DNA from: Sabulicella glaciei
Lineage (GTDB): Bacteria; Pseudomonadota; Alphaproteobacteria; Acetobacterales; Acetobacteraceae
DNA length: 64,000 nucleotides
Direction of reading: 5' to 3'
NCBI RefSeq assembly: GCF_026183895.1
Contig: NZ_JAPFQI010000012.1
Span: 1 to 64,000 of the forward strand
The translations under genes were made by a program, and so were the position numbers. Positions 44,622 to 54,090 of the stretch are shown in pieces. The notes beneath the pieces were generated by a model that made no database searches, had not been told where the DNA came from, and was given only the letters and a program-made list of their open reading frames with translations. Numbering within the stretch: the stretch's first letter is position 1; each line of letters opens with the position of its first letter.

Positions 44622-47183
44622 ATGTCCGAACTGCCCAACGTACCCGCCGCCGCGCCGGAGGACCGGCCGCAAGCCCGGCGGGCCGCGCCGAAACCCGCGA
44701 CGGCCAAGCGCCGCAGCGTCGGGCTGTTCGGCGGCTTCGTCCGCTTCACGGTGGTCGTGGCCGTCGTCGCCCTGGTCGGCGCCGGGGTGGCCGCCTTTGG
44801 CCTGTACCGATCCATCGCGGCCGACCTGCCCGACTATCGCTGGCTCGCGGATTACCACCCGCCGCAGATGAGCCGCATCTACGCGGCCGATTCCCGCCTG
44901 ATGGCCGAGCTGGCGGCGGAGCGCCGCGTCTTCGTGCCGATCGAGGCCATCCCGCCCCGCCTCCAGCAGGCCTTCATCTCCGCCGAGGACCAGCGTTTCC
45001 GCGAGCATCGCGGCATCGACCCGATGGGCATGATGCGCGCCGGGCTGTTCTTCGCGCAGAATTACGGCTCCGGACGGCGCATGCAGGGCGCCTCCACCAT
45101 CACCCAGCAGGTCGCGAAGAACATGCTGGTCGGCAGCGACCGCACCGTTCTCCGCAAGGCGCGCGAGGCGATCCTGGCACTGCGCATCGAGCAGGCGCTG
45201 AGCAAGGACCGCATCCTGGAGATCTACCTGAACGAGATCTTCCTGGGCGCGCAGGCCTATGGCGTCGCCGCCGCCGCCCAGGCCTATTTCAACAAGTCCC
45301 TGGATGAGCTGACGGTGGGCGAGACGGCCTTCCTCGCCGCCCTGCCCAAGGGGCCGAACAACTACAATCCGCTGCGCTACCCCGACGCCGCGCGCATCCG
45401 CCGCGACTGGGTGCTGGACCGCATGGGCGAGGACGGCGTCCTCGCGGCGGAGGAGGTGGCCGCGGCCAAGGCCGAGCCCATCGTCGCTCGCCCGGTGCGC
45501 CGCCCCGAGGTCGTGCCCGTCGGCGGCCACTACACGGAGGAGGTGCGGCGCGAACTCCTCCAGCGCTTCGGCGCGGAGCAGACCCAGGGCGGTGGCCTCG
45601 TGGTCCGCACCTCGCTCGACCCCGTGCTCCAGGCGGCGACGGAAAATGCGCTGCGCCAGGGGCTGCTGTCCTATGACCGGCGCCGCGGCGGCTGGCGCGG
45701 CCCGGTGGCGCGCATCGCGCACGGGGCGACCGAATGGCTGCCGGCGCTGGACGCGCTGCCGCCCACGCCGGGCCTCCTGCCCGAATGGCGCCGCGCCGTG
45801 GTGCTGGAAGTGCGGCCCAACGAGGCCCGGCTCGGCTGGGTGGTGCGCTCGGGGCCGCGCGCGCCTGCCGAGGCCCGCACCGGCACGCTGCCTTTCAGCG
45901 ACCTTTCCTGGGCGCGGCCCGTCACGCCCGGCCGCCCCGGCGAGGCGCACCGCCTCGGCCCCGCGCCGCGTCGGATGAGCGACATCGTCGCCCCTGGCGA
46001 CGTGGTGCTGGTGGAGGTCGAGCCGGCCCGCCCCGCCGAGGGACGGACGCCCGCCCGGCCGGAGCGCCTTGCACTGCGCCAGGTGCCCGAGGTGGAGGGT
46101 GCGGTGGTCGCCCTGGATCCGAACACCGGGCGCGTGCTGGCGCTGGCGGGCGGCTGGAGCTTCGACCGCTCGCAGTTCAACCGCGCCACCCAGGCGCTGC
46201 GCCAGCCCGGCTCTTCCTTCAAGCCCTTCGTCTACCTGCCGGCGCTGGAGGCGGGCATCCCGCCCAACCAGCGCTTCCTGGATGCGCCGGTCGAGGTGGC
46301 GACGCCGCAAGGCATCTGGCGCCCGGCCAATTACAGCGGCAACACCAACGGCTACGTCACCATCCGCAACGCGATGGAGCGTTCGCTCAACCTCGTCACC
46401 GTGCGCATCGCGCAGGAGGTGGGGATGGACAAGGTCAGCGAGACGGCGGCGCGCTTCGGCGTGATCGAGAACATGCCGCGCTACCTCGCCATGAGCCTGG
46501 GCGCAGGCGAGACCACGGTGCTGCGCCAGGCTGCAGCCTATGCCGCCTTCGTCAATGGCGGCCGGCGGGTCGAGCCGTCCTTTATCGACAGCGTACAGGA
46601 CCAGCGTGGCCGGGTCGTGTGGCGCAACGCGGCGCGCGGCTGCGAGGGCTGCGTGAGCGGGCCGGAGGCCGGCCCGCCGCGCGTCACCGACAACCGCCGG
46701 CAGATCGCCGATCCGATCGCCACCTATCAGATGGTGAGCATTCTCCAGGGCGCGGCGCAGAATGGCACCGGCACCCGCGCCGCCCAGGGACTCAACCGCC
46801 CGGTGGCCGGCAAGACCGGCACCACGGATGACTACCGCGACAACTGGTTCGTCGGCTTCACCCCGGACATCGTGGTGGCGGTCTGGCTGGGCTATGACGA
46901 GCCGCGCTCCCTGGGCAGCGGGGAGACCGGCGGCAACAACGCTGCGCCCATCTTCCGCGACGTGGTGGCGGCGGCGCTGCGCGACAGCCCGGCCGTGCCC
47001 TTCCGCGCCCCGCCCGGCGTCGCCCTGGTGCGCGTGAACACCGATGGCGGCCGCACCATCATGGAGGCGTTCCGCCCCGGCACGGAGAACAGCGCCAGCG
47101 CGCCGATCGGCGGCATGGCGCCGTCCACAAGCAGCGCGGCGGCGGCGCAGCAGGTGGACACCGGATTGGGCGGGCTGTATTGA
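44622..47183 (+). CDS. mrcA: Penicillin-binding protein 1A
   Basis: An 853-residue bifunctional peptidoglycan synthase. A Pro-rich cytoplasmic tail and one transmembrane helix (FVRFTVVVAVVALVGAGVAAF) lead to the GT51 transglycosylase domain (EDQRFREHRGIDPMG; GASTITQQVAKN). An OB-like linker follows, then the transpeptidase with active-site SSFK (about residue 530), SLN (about 586) and KTGTT (about 731). It is divergent from dppA. prfB follows after only 9 bases on the same strand. Confidence 0.96.
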   Translation: MSELPNVPAAAPEDRPQARRAAPKPATAKRRSVGLFGGFVRFTVVVAVVALVGAGVAAFGLYRSIAADLPDYRWLADYHPPQMSRIYAADSRLMAELAAERRVFVPIEAIPPRLQQAFISAEDQRFREHRGIDPMGMMRAGLFFAQNYGSGRRMQGASTITQQVAKNMLVGSDRTVLRKAREAILALRIEQALSKDRILEIYLNEIFLGAQAYGVAAAAQAYFNKSLDELTVGETAFLAALPKGPNNYNPLRYPDAARIRRDWVLDRMGEDGVLAAEEVAAAKAEPIVARPVRRPEVVPVGGHYTEEVRRELLQRFGAEQTQGGGLVVRTSLDPVLQAATENALRQGLLSYDRRRGGWRGPVARIAHGATEWLPALDALPPTPGLLPEWRRAVVLEVRPNEARLGWVVRSGPRAPAEARTGTLPFSDLSWARPVTPGRPGEAHRLGPAPRRMSDIVAPGDVVLVEVEPARPAEGRTPARPERLALRQVPEVEGAVVALDPNTGRVLALAGGWSFDRSQFNRATQALRQPGSSFKPFVYLPALEAGIPPNQRFLDAPVEVATPQGIWRPANYSGNTNGYVTIRNAMERSLNLVTVRIAQEVGMDKVSETAARFGVIENMPRYLAMSLGAGETTVLRQAAAYAAFVNGGRRVEPSFIDSVQDQRGRVVWRNAARGCEGCVSGPEAGPPRVTDNRRQIADPIATYQMVSILQGAAQNGTGTRAAQGLNRPVAGKTGTTDDYRDNWFVGFTPDIVVAVWLGYDEPRSLGSGETGGNNAAPIFRDVVAAALRDSPAVPFRAPPGVALVRVNTDGGRTIMEAFRPGTENSASAPIGGMAPSTSSAAAAQQVDTGLGGLY

Positions 47184-47192
47184 GCGCATCCC

Positions 47193-48324
47193 ATGCGTGC
47201 TGACGCCCAATCGCTGCAAGAGCAGATCACCGCTTCGGTGTCCCTGCTGAGGAGGCATCTTTGACTGGGATGCCGCCACCGCCCGCCTCGCGGAGCTGAA
47301 CGCCCGCGCCGAGGACCCCGACCTGTGGAACAAGGCCGACGAGGCGCAGCGCGTGATGCGCGAGCGCAACCGGCTGAGCGACCAGGTCGAGGGCGTCCAG
47401 AAGCTGGAGCGCGAGGTGGCCGACGCCTTCGAGCTGATCGAGATGGCGGAGGCCGAGGGCGACGAGGCGACGGTGGAGGCCGCCATTGCCGACCTTCACC
47501 GGTATGCTGCCGAAGCGAAGCGGCGCGAGATCGAGAGCCTGCTTTCCGGCGAGGCCGACTCGAACGACGCGTACCTCGAAGTCAACGCCGGCGCCGGCGG
47601 CACCGAGGCCCAGGACTGGGCCGAGATGCTGCTGCGCATGTACATGCGCTGGGCCGAGGCGCGCGGCTACAAGGTGACCCTGACCGAACAGTCGGATGGC
47701 GAGCAGGCTGGCATCAAGAGCGCGACTCTCCAGGTTACGGGTCCGAACGCCTATGGCTGGCTGAAGACGGAAACCGGCGTGCATCGCCTCGTCCGCATCA
47801 GCCCCTTCGACGCGGCGGCGCGGCGGCAGACCAGCTTCGCCTCGGTCTATTGCTACCCGGTGGTCGACGACAAGATCGAGATCGAGGTCAACCCGGCCGA
47901 CCTGAAGACCGACACGTTCCGCGCTTCCGGCGCCGGCGGGCAGCACGTCAACAAGACGGAGTCGGGCGTGCGCTTCACGCATATCCCGACCGGCATCGTC
48001 GCCGCCTCGACCCAGGACCGCTCGCAGCATCGCAACCGCGAGATCGCCATGAACATGCTGAAGGCCCGGCTCTACGAGCTGGAGCTGAAGAAGCGCGAGG
48101 CGATCAACGACGCGACCGAGGCCGGCAAGACCGATATCGGCTGGGGCCACCAGATCCGCTCCTACGTGCTGCAGCCCTATCAGCTGGTGAAGGACCTTCG
48201 GACCGGCGTGGAGAAGGGCAATCCCGCCGCCGTGCTGGACGGGGAGCTGGATGAGTTCATGGCCGCCGCCCTCGCGCAGCGCGTCGGCGCCACACGCTCC
48301 GAGGCAAGCGCTTCCGCCCGCTGA
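47193..48324 (+). CDS. prfB: Peptide chain release factor 2, with programmed +1 frameshift
   Basis: RF2 releases the nascent chain at UGA and UAA. The first 23 codons ([10 protein letters not shown] onward) end at an in-frame TGA at 47262-47264. Skipping one T at 47262 continues in frame from GAC at 47263 to the stop at 48324, giving 376 residues. The site has all recoding elements: an internal AGGAGG at 47250-47255, the slippery CTT, and TGAC. The product has the SPF anticodon-like tripeptide ([15 protein letters not shown]) and the GGQ motif ([12 protein letters not shown]). Cellular RF2 levels should tune the frameshift. It is followed immediately by a phosphatase. Confidence 0.95.
47250..47265 (+). 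promoter_or_regulatory. RF2 programmed frameshift site
   Basis: AGGAGG-CAT-CTT-TGA-C matches the classic prfB recoding signal (AGGGGG-TAT-CTT-TGA-C in E. coli). The Shine-Dalgarno-like element sits three bases before the slippery CTT, and the weak stop context TGAC follows. Low RF2 slows termination at TGA and lets the ribosome slip +1 to make RF2. All elements are seen directly in the sequence. Confidence 0.93.
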
Positions 48325-49034
48325 TGGAATGGCGCCAGGCCCCCGCGCGGCTGGAGCCGGGGCGGCGCCTCTATGCCATCGGCGATTCCCATGGCTGCGC
48401 TTCCCGGCTGCGCGCCCTGCATGAGCGGATCGTGCGGGACCTGACGGCGCGGCCCTGCGGCGACGCGGTCCTGGTGCATCTGGGCGACTTCATCGATCGC
48501 GGGCCGGACAGCGCCGGCTGCCTGGACGCCGCGATGGGCTTCTCCGCCTGCCCGGTCGTCAACCTCATGGGCAATCACGAGGAAACGGCGAATGCGGCGC
48601 TGGATGGGGCGGGGCATGCCTGCACCGACTGGCTCTACACCGGCGGGCGCGAGGCGCTGGCAAGCTGGGGCATCAACAGCCTGTCGCCGCGCGAAAGCTG
48701 GGCCGCCGGCATCCCGCAGCGGCACCGCGACTTCATGGCGCGGCTGGCGCTGTGGCACCGCGTCGGACCGTATTTCCTGGTCCATGCCGGGATCCGCCCC
48801 GGCATTGCGCTCCATTCCCAGGCGCGCGAGGACCTGCTTTGCATCCGCCGCGCCTTCCTGGACAGCGAGGCCGATCACGGCGCCGTGATCGTGCACGGCC
48901 ACACCCCGACGCGCGACCGCGTGCCGGAGATGCTGGCCAACCGCATCAACCTCGATACGGGCGCGGTCTATCCCAGCGGCAGGCTTACCTGCGCGGTGCT
49001 GGAGGCGGACCGCGTCGCCTTCTGGCAGGAATAG
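48324..49034 (+). CDS. PPP-family serine/threonine phosphatase (metallophosphoesterase)
   Basis: A 236-residue calcineurin-like phosphoesterase with the PPP metal motifs in order: YAIGDSHGCA, VHLGDFIDRGPDS, LMGNHEE, then FLVHAGIRPG and IVHGHTP. Such enzymes dephosphorylate proteins or cleave Ap4A. The target is unknown. The ATG shares a base with the prfB stop (TGATG), which suggests coupling. Confidence 0.9.
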   Translation: MEWRQAPARLEPGRRLYAIGDSHGCASRLRALHERIVRDLTARPCGDAVLVHLGDFIDRGPDSAGCLDAAMGFSACPVVNLMGNHEETANAALDGAGHACTDWLYTGGREALASWGINSLSPRESWAAGIPQRHRDFMARLALWHRVGPYFLVHAGIRPGIALHSQAREDLLCIRRAFLDSEADHGAVIVHGHTPTRDRVPEMLANRINLDTGAVYPSGRLTCAVLEADRVAFWQE

Positions 49035-49037
49035 GCG

Positions 49038-50246
49038 TCAGGCGGGCAGGGCGGCGCGCTGGCCCGGGGCCTTGGCCATCCAGTTCAGCACGCTGGCCAT
49101 CACTCCCACCACGACCATGACGGGCCAGAACACCGCATAGGTGCCGGACATGCTGTAGAGCACCGCGCCCGAGCCGGCGCCCAGGAAGCCGCCGATCTGG
49201 TGGGAGAAGAAGCACACCCCGTACAGCGCGCCCAGGTTGCTGACCCCGAAGCGGCGCGCGATGGCCGCGCTGGTCAGCGGCACGGTGCCGAGCCAAACGA
49301 AGCCCATCACCGCCGCGAAGATCATCGTGCCCCATTCCGTCGGCGTGGCGAAGGCGAAGAGGGCGATGGAGACGGTGCGGACCATGTAGATCCAGCCCAG
49401 CGCGTTCTCCGGCTTCACCCGCGCTGAGAGCCAGCCGCAGAACCAGCTTCCGGGGATGTTGAACAGGCCGATCAGCATCAGCGCCGTCATCCCCAGCGCC
49501 GGCGGAAGGCCGCACAGCGCGATGTGCGAGGGCAGGTGGGTGGTGAGGAAGGCCAGCTGGAAGCCGCAGGCGAAGAACCCGCCGGTCAGCAGGGCGAAGT
49601 CGCGATCGGCCAGGGCATTGCGCGCCAGCGCCGGCAGGCCCGCGATGCCGGCTGGAGCGGCAGCCCCCGGGGCGCGCTGTGCCGGGCGCCACTCGATGTT
49701 GCGCGCGATGGGGATGATGACGAGGGCGGAGATGGCTAGGGTCATCAACGCGCCCGCCGCGCCAAACCAGCCGATCGCGCCGAACACGATCGGCACCATC
49801 GCCGCCTGGCCGAGCGAGCCGCCCGCCGACGCGATGCCGATGTATTCGCCGCGCTTCTCCGGCGGGGCGAGGCGGCCGATGGCGGCCAGGGCCATACCCG
49901 TGCCCGCGCTTGCGACGCCAAGGCCGGTGAACAGCCCGATGCCGATCAGCACCGTCGCGTTGGAGGGAAAGAGCGCCGGAAGACCGCAGCCCACGAGGTA
50001 GAACAGCCCGCCATAGGCCATCACGCGCCCGGCGCCATGCTTGTCCGCCATCGCGCCCGAAACGGGTTGCGCGAGGCCCCAGACGAGGTTGTGCAGCGCG
50101 ACGGCCAACCCGAAGGCCCAGGGCGCGACATCATGCTCCCCGGAAAGGGGGAGGAGCAGCAGACCGAAGGTCTGCCGGATGCCCATGGCCATGGAGGAGG
50201 TGGCGGCCGCCGAGATGATGGCCACCCAAAGGGCGGTGCGCGACAT
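49038..50246 (-). CDS. MFS transporter
   Basis: A 402-residue 12-helix major facilitator. Typical segments are GIRQTFGLLLLPLSGEHD, PVSGAMADKHGAGRVMAYGGLFYLVG (an A-like motif) and WLGTVPLTSAAIARRFGVSNLGALYGV. It resembles oxalate/formate-type or uncharacterised MFS permeases; the substrate is unknown. It is convergent with the phosphatase gene, 3 bases from its stop. The ATG at 50246 is chosen over an in-frame GTG farther upstream. Confidence 0.86.
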   Translation of the reverse strand: MSRTALWVAIISAAATSSMAMGIRQTFGLLLLPLSGEHDVAPWAFGLAVALHNLVWGLAQPVSGAMADKHGAGRVMAYGGLFYLVGCGLPALFPSNATVLIGIGLFTGLGVASAGTGMALAAIGRLAPPEKRGEYIGIASAGGSLGQAAMVPIVFGAIGWFGAAGALMTLAISALVIIPIARNIEWRPAQRAPGAAAPAGIAGLPALARNALADRDFALLTGGFFACGFQLAFLTTHLPSHIALCGLPPALGMTALMLIGLFNIPGSWFCGWLSARVKPENALGWIYMVRTVSIALFAFATPTEWGTMIFAAVMGFVWLGTVPLTSAAIARRFGVSNLGALYGVCFFSHQIGGFLGAGSGAVLYSMSGTYAVFWPVMVVVGVMASVLNWMAKAPGQRAALPA

Positions 50247-50293
50247 GGGAAGGATGCTGCGGGACGCCCGAGCCCCCCGCAACACGCAAGAAT

Positions 50294-50316
50294 GCCGGGC
50301 GCGTCATGCGCCCGGC
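50294..50316 (-). terminator. Hairpin terminator after the DUF1127 gene
   Basis: GCCGGGCGC (50294-50302) and GCGCCCGGC (50308-50316) form a perfect 9-bp stem with a 5-base loop, starting 12 bases past the DUF1127 stop on the minus strand. ATTCTTG follows. It is a good candidate intrinsic terminator that would insulate the MFS gene. Confidence 0.6.
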
Positions 50317-50328
50317 GCGGGTGTCAGC

Positions 50329-50658
50329 TCAAGCCGCTCGACGACCCGAGGCACCGTCATTTGCAGGCATGGGAACGGCCTGCGCAGCGGCAGCGCCGAT
50401 ATTGCTACGGTTCAGGCCGATATCGGCCAACTCCCGGTCGGACAGGGCACGGAGCTGCCGCACCGTCTCGTGCCGATGGCGGATCGCGGCAAGGATGCGG
50501 CCGAAACCGCGGAAGAAGCCGGCGACGCGGCGCATCAGTTCCTCGTCGCGAGCACGGCGCGCCTCGGCGAGCAGGACCTCGACGCGGCGGGCGCTCGGGC
50601 TCTGGGAGATGGCGGGCATCAGCAGCGCGGCTTCGGCTGAAGTGATGCGGGAATTCAT
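50329..50658 (-). CDS. DUF1127 domain-containing small protein
   Basis: A 109-residue basic protein. The C-terminal part, ETVRQLRALSDRELADIGLNRSNI, is the conserved DUF1127 (YjiS-like) motif. In other Alphaproteobacteria, DUF1127 proteins affect RNA turnover and phosphate or carbon metabolism. The N-terminal 60 residues are a variable helix-rich extension. It is divergent from the aminopeptidase gene and has a strong terminator-like hairpin downstream. Confidence 0.88.
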   Translation of the reverse strand: MNSRITSAEAALLMPAISQSPSARRVEVLLAEARRARDEELMRRVAGFFRGFGRILAAIRHRHETVRQLRALSDRELADIGLNRSNIGAAAAQAVPMPANDGASGRRAA

Positions 50659-50805
50659 TGTCTTCGCTTTCGTTTCTGGCCCAGCGGCCTCGCCGCCGGT
50701 GCAGGCAAGATGTAGAGCGGAACCCGGCCTTGCGGTTGTGCGAAGCCCATGCGACTCCCATGCTTGGAGCGCATGTCATCCTGTGGACACATGTGTGAAG
50801 CGCAG

Positions 50806-52566
50806 ATGAAGCATCGGCTCGACGCGTTAAGGGTGCGGTTGGAAGCGGCGGAGGTGGACGGGTTCCTCGTCCCGCGCGGCGACGAGCATCTGGGCGAATA
50901 CGTCCCGCCCTCCGGCGAGCGCCTCGCCTGGATTTCCGGCTTCACCGGCAGTGCCGGGATGGCGCTCGTGCTGCGGGACCGCGCGGTGCTCTTCACCGAC
51001 GGGCGCTACACCACCCAGGCCGCGTCCCAGACCGATCCGGCCTCCTGGGAGCATCGCCACCTCACGGAGGAGCCCCCGGCCGAATGGCTGAAGACCCACG
51101 CGCCCGGTGCGCGCATCGGCTATGACCCCTGGTTGCACTCGGAAGGAGGGCTGAAGCCCTTCACCGAGGCGGGCGTCACCCTGGTCCCCCTGGCGGCGAA
51201 CCCGCTGGATGCGGTCTGGACCGACCGGCCCGAACTTCCCTCGGCGCCGCTGCGCGCGCATGGGGTGGAGTTTGCCGGCGAGGGGGCGGAAGCCAAGCGG
51301 ACGCGCCTCGCGCGCGACCTCGGCGCCGATGCGGCGCTGCTGGCCGACTCCCATTCGGTCGCCTGGCTGCTGAACCTGCGCGGCGGCGACCTTGCCCACA
51401 CGCCGATGGCGCTGGCCTTCGCCCTCCTGGACGCCGACGGCAATGCCGAGCTGTTCCTCCATGCCCCGCAGCGCGTGGACGCGGCGCTGCGGACGCATCT
51501 GGGCAATGGCGTGTCGATGGCCGACCGCGCCGCCCTGCCCGAGGCGCTGCGCCGCTTCGCGGGCAAGCGCATCCGTGTGGATGCCGACGCCACCCCGGCG
51601 CGGCTGCTCCAGCTGCTGCGCGAGGCGGGGGCGGAACTCGTGCTGGGGGATGATCCGTGCCGCCTGCCGCGCGCCTGCAAGAACGAGGTGGAGCAGGAGG
51701 GGGCGCGGGCGGCGCAGCGCAAGGATGCGGTGGCCCTGTCGCGGTTCCTGGCCTGGATGGCGCGCGAGGCGCCGAAGGGCGGATCGACGGAGGTGGCGGC
51801 CGCCGCCCAGCTCCTCGCCTTCCGGAAGGAGGTACCTGGCTTCGCCGGGGAAAGCTTCCCGGCCATCAGCGGCGCGGGCGAGAACGGCGCCATCGTCCAT
51901 TACCGCGCCACGCCGGAAACCGACCGGCCGATCCGCGCCGACGAATGCTACCTGATCGACAGCGGCGGCCAGTATCCGGAAGGGACCACCGACGTCACCC
52001 GCACCCTCTGGACCGGCCCCGGCCCGGCGCCGGAGGAGCTGCGCGCCCGCTACACCGCCGTGCTGCGCGGCCACATCGCCTTGGCGACGCTGCGATTCCC
52101 CGAGGGCGTGGCCGGGCCGCATATCGACGCCATCGCACGGCGGCCGCTTTGGGATCTCGGCCTGGATTTCGACCATGGCACCGGGCACGGCATCGGCGCC
52201 TTCCTGTCGGTGCATGAGGGACCGGTCAGCATCTCGCGCGCCGCCAAGCCGATCCCGGTGCGGCCGGGCATGATCCTGTCGGACGAGCCGGGCTTCTACC
52301 TCCCTGGCGCCTATGGCATCCGCATCGAGAACCTGCTCCTGGCGCGCGAGGCGCCGCGCCGCCCGGGCCAGCGCAAGAGCTTCCTCGAGTTCGAGACGCT
52401 GACCCTCGCCCCCTATGCGCGCGCCCTCGTCGTCCCGGCGATGCTGACGGAGGCGGAGCGCGACTGGGTGGATGCTTATCATGCGCGGGTGCTGCGCGAG
52501 GTCGGGCCGGCCCTGGCTGAAGCGGACCGCGCCTGGCTGGAAGGGGAATGCGCAAAGCTGGGCTGA
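50806..52566 (+). CDS. Xaa-Pro aminopeptidase (M24 family)
   Basis: A roughly 586-residue M24 peptidase that removes N-terminal residues preceding proline. Two creatinase-like N-terminal domains (LVPRGDEHLGEYVPPSGERLAW; ARIGYDPWLHS) precede the catalytic domain with metal ligands in LIDSGGQYPEGTTDVTRT, DFDHGTGHGIG, SDEPGFY and the final IRIENLLL. It belongs to the long APP1-type group rather than short PepP. Start between ATGs at 50791 and 50806 is uncertain; 50806 (MKHRLDALR) fits the family. It lies opposite the DUF1127 gene. Confidence 0.9.
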   Translation: MKHRLDALRVRLEAAEVDGFLVPRGDEHLGEYVPPSGERLAWISGFTGSAGMALVLRDRAVLFTDGRYTTQAASQTDPASWEHRHLTEEPPAEWLKTHAPGARIGYDPWLHSEGGLKPFTEAGVTLVPLAANPLDAVWTDRPELPSAPLRAHGVEFAGEGAEAKRTRLARDLGADAALLADSHSVAWLLNLRGGDLAHTPMALAFALLDADGNAELFLHAPQRVDAALRTHLGNGVSMADRAALPEALRRFAGKRIRVDADATPARLLQLLREAGAELVLGDDPCRLPRACKNEVEQEGARAAQRKDAVALSRFLAWMAREAPKGGSTEVAAAAQLLAFRKEVPGFAGESFPAISGAGENGAIVHYRATPETDRPIRADECYLIDSGGQYPEGTTDVTRTLWTGPGPAPEELRARYTAVLRGHIALATLRFPEGVAGPHIDAIARRPLWDLGLDFDHGTGHGIGAFLSVHEGPVSISRAAKPIPVRPGMILSDEPGFYLPGAYGIRIENLLLAREAPRRPGQRKSFLEFETLTLAPYARALVVPAMLTEAERDWVDAYHARVLREVGPALAEADRAWLEGECAKLG

Positions 52567-52580
52567 ACCGCCCTCAGCCC
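52560..52580. terminator. Hairpin spanning two converging stop codons
   Basis: GGGCTGA (52560-52566) and TCAGCCC (52574-52580) are perfect complements with a 7-base loop. The repeat contains the stop codon of the aminopeptidase and that of the converging gene, so one structure could end both transcripts. No T run. Confidence 0.35.
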
Positions 52581-53659
52581 GGCGCGGCGACCACCACGTC
52601 GCGGACCAGCCCCCGCTCGACCAAGCGCCGCACGGTCAGCGACACCTCGCTGAGCGCCACCTTCGAGCCGCGTGGGAGGATGTGCGCAGCCTCCTCCCGC
52701 TCGAGGATCTTCTTCAGGACGAAGCAGCGCTGCCAGACATGCAGCGCGGCGCGAAGCTCCTCGAACATGTGGAAGTTCCAGATCCGCAGCGGCGCGACGC
52801 CGCGCGGATACATGCGCTCCGCATCCTCCAGCAGGCGGGCGGCCGCGGCGTGTTCGTCCGCGTCATGCGCCAGCAGCCCGGCGACCATCGTGGCGATGCC
52901 GAGGTTGGACAGGAATTGCGGCCAGGTTTCCAGCCGGTCGGCAAAGCCCGTGACCGCCGTGAACTCGGCTCGCGCGCGGGAGGAATCGCCCCAGGCCAGC
53001 GCGGCATAGCCGGCGGCGAGATGCGTGGACGTCACCCATCGCAGCCTCGTGCCCGTGGCCTCCGCTCCCAGCCCGGCCTGCTCCTCCTGCCAGAGGGTCA
53101 TCAGCCGCTCGGCCTCCTCGCGACGGAAGCTGCCCTCCTCGATGGCGCGATAGAGGGCGACGATCGTGCCGGCGAGGCGGAACTCCACGTCATCACCGGC
53201 GATCCTCAATGCCCGCGCGGCCCCATGGGCCTGCAGCAGCGGGTCGTTCACCCGGAAGGCTGGATTCTGGAACAGGAGCTGGAAGGACTTGAAGTCCTCG
53301 AAGCGGAAGAAGCGGAACAGCGCCTCCTCCAGCGCCGGCGTGGGGGGAAGGAGAAGGCGGTCCCCATCGGCCCAAAGAGCGGAGAGCGCGGCGGAGGACC
53401 AGTCCTCGTGCGGGTCGAAGGGAATGCCGACATGCGTCTGGAAGCCGATGGCATGCCCATGCGCTTCCGGTCCCTGAGGAGGGATCTGGATCTGCACCCG
53501 ATGGCGGTCCCAGCCGAGCTCGAAGGCGACGGGCGGCGTTCCATCCTCCCGCCGCGCCCAACCCGCGAGGGTCAGGCCCTCGCGGCTGATCTCCAGCCTT
53601 TCCCAGGCGCCTAAGCGCGCCGCGTTCGGCGGGATGGCCCCGCCGGACGCCTCACCCAC
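52574..53659 (-). CDS. Uncharacterised protein with beta-rich N-terminus and helical repeats
   Basis: A 361-residue protein that I do not recognise. The first 120 residues look beta-rich (ISREGLTLAGWARREDG; VAFELGWDRHRVQIQI). The rest is alpha-helical and TPR-like, rich in Ala, Glu and Arg (AAGYAALAWGDSSRARAEF; AAAARLLEDAERMYPRG). There is no signal peptide. GTG at 53659 has a GAGG ribosome-binding site 6 bases away and overlaps the ohr stop by 8 bases, so it may be co-translated with ohr. A TPR-based scaffold role is a guess. Confidence 0.5.
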   Translation of the reverse strand: MGEASGGAIPPNAARLGAWERLEISREGLTLAGWARREDGTPPVAFELGWDRHRVQIQIPPQGPEAHGHAIGFQTHVGIPFDPHEDWSSAALSALWADGDRLLLPPTPALEEALFRFFRFEDFKSFQLLFQNPAFRVNDPLLQAHGAARALRIAGDDVEFRLAGTIVALYRAIEEGSFRREEAERLMTLWQEEQAGLGAEATGTRLRWVTSTHLAAGYAALAWGDSSRARAEFTAVTGFADRLETWPQFLSNLGIATMVAGLLAHDADEHAAAARLLEDAERMYPRGVAPLRIWNFHMFEELRAALHVWQRCFVLKKILEREEAAHILPRGSKVALSEVSLTVRRLVERGLVRDVVVAAPG

Positions 53660-54089
53660 CCGCTACCTCAAGCCTGACGTCCACGTTGCCGCGGGTCGCG
53701 TGGCTGTAGGGACAGATCTTCTCGTGCGCCTCATTGGCGATGGCCTGAAGCTCGGCCGTCGGCATGGAAGGGTCTTCCACATGCAGCACGACGGACAGGC
53801 CGAACCCGCCGCCCTCGCGCGGGCCGATGGTGACGGCGGCGGTCACCTTCGCGTTCTTGGCGCTCTTCTTCTGCTGGCCGGCGACGAAATCCATCGCGCC
53901 GGCGAAGCAGGCCGCGTAGCCGGCTGCGAAGAGGTGCTCGGGGGTCGAGGTGCCTTCCTTGCCGGGACCACCCATGGCCTTGGGCACGGAGAGGGTCGCC
54001 TCGATGCTGCCGTCCTCGGCGCGCGTCGTGCCGTTTCGGCCGCCCTGCGCGGTGGCCTTGGCGGTGAAGAGCGGGGTGATCTTGTCCAT
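53652..54089 (-). CDS. ohr: Organic hydroperoxide resistance protein (Ohr)
   Basis: A 145-residue OsmC/Ohr-family thiol peroxidase that reduces organic hydroperoxides. Catalytic Cys61 (AACFAGA) and Cys126 (KICPYSHATR) are present, together with Arg18 and Glu51 of the active-site network. The C-terminal SHATRGNVDV is an Ohr signature. GAGGA upstream supports the ATG at 54089, but it is embedded in a hairpin (see separate entry). OhrR, the usual regulator, is not adjacent. Confidence 0.95.
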   Translation of the reverse strand: MDKITPLFTAKATAQGGRNGTTRAEDGSIEATLSVPKAMGGPGKEGTSTPEHLFAAGYAACFAGAMDFVAGQQKKSAKNAKVTAAVTIGPREGGGFGLSVVLHVEDPSMPTAELQAIANEAHEKICPYSHATRGNVDVRLEVAGG

Positions 54090-54090
54090 A

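Noticed and set aside
47353-48324. A shortened prfB starting at an internal ATG.
   Set aside because: It would remove the N-terminal RF2 domain. The frameshift site at 47250-47265 explains the missing part exactly.
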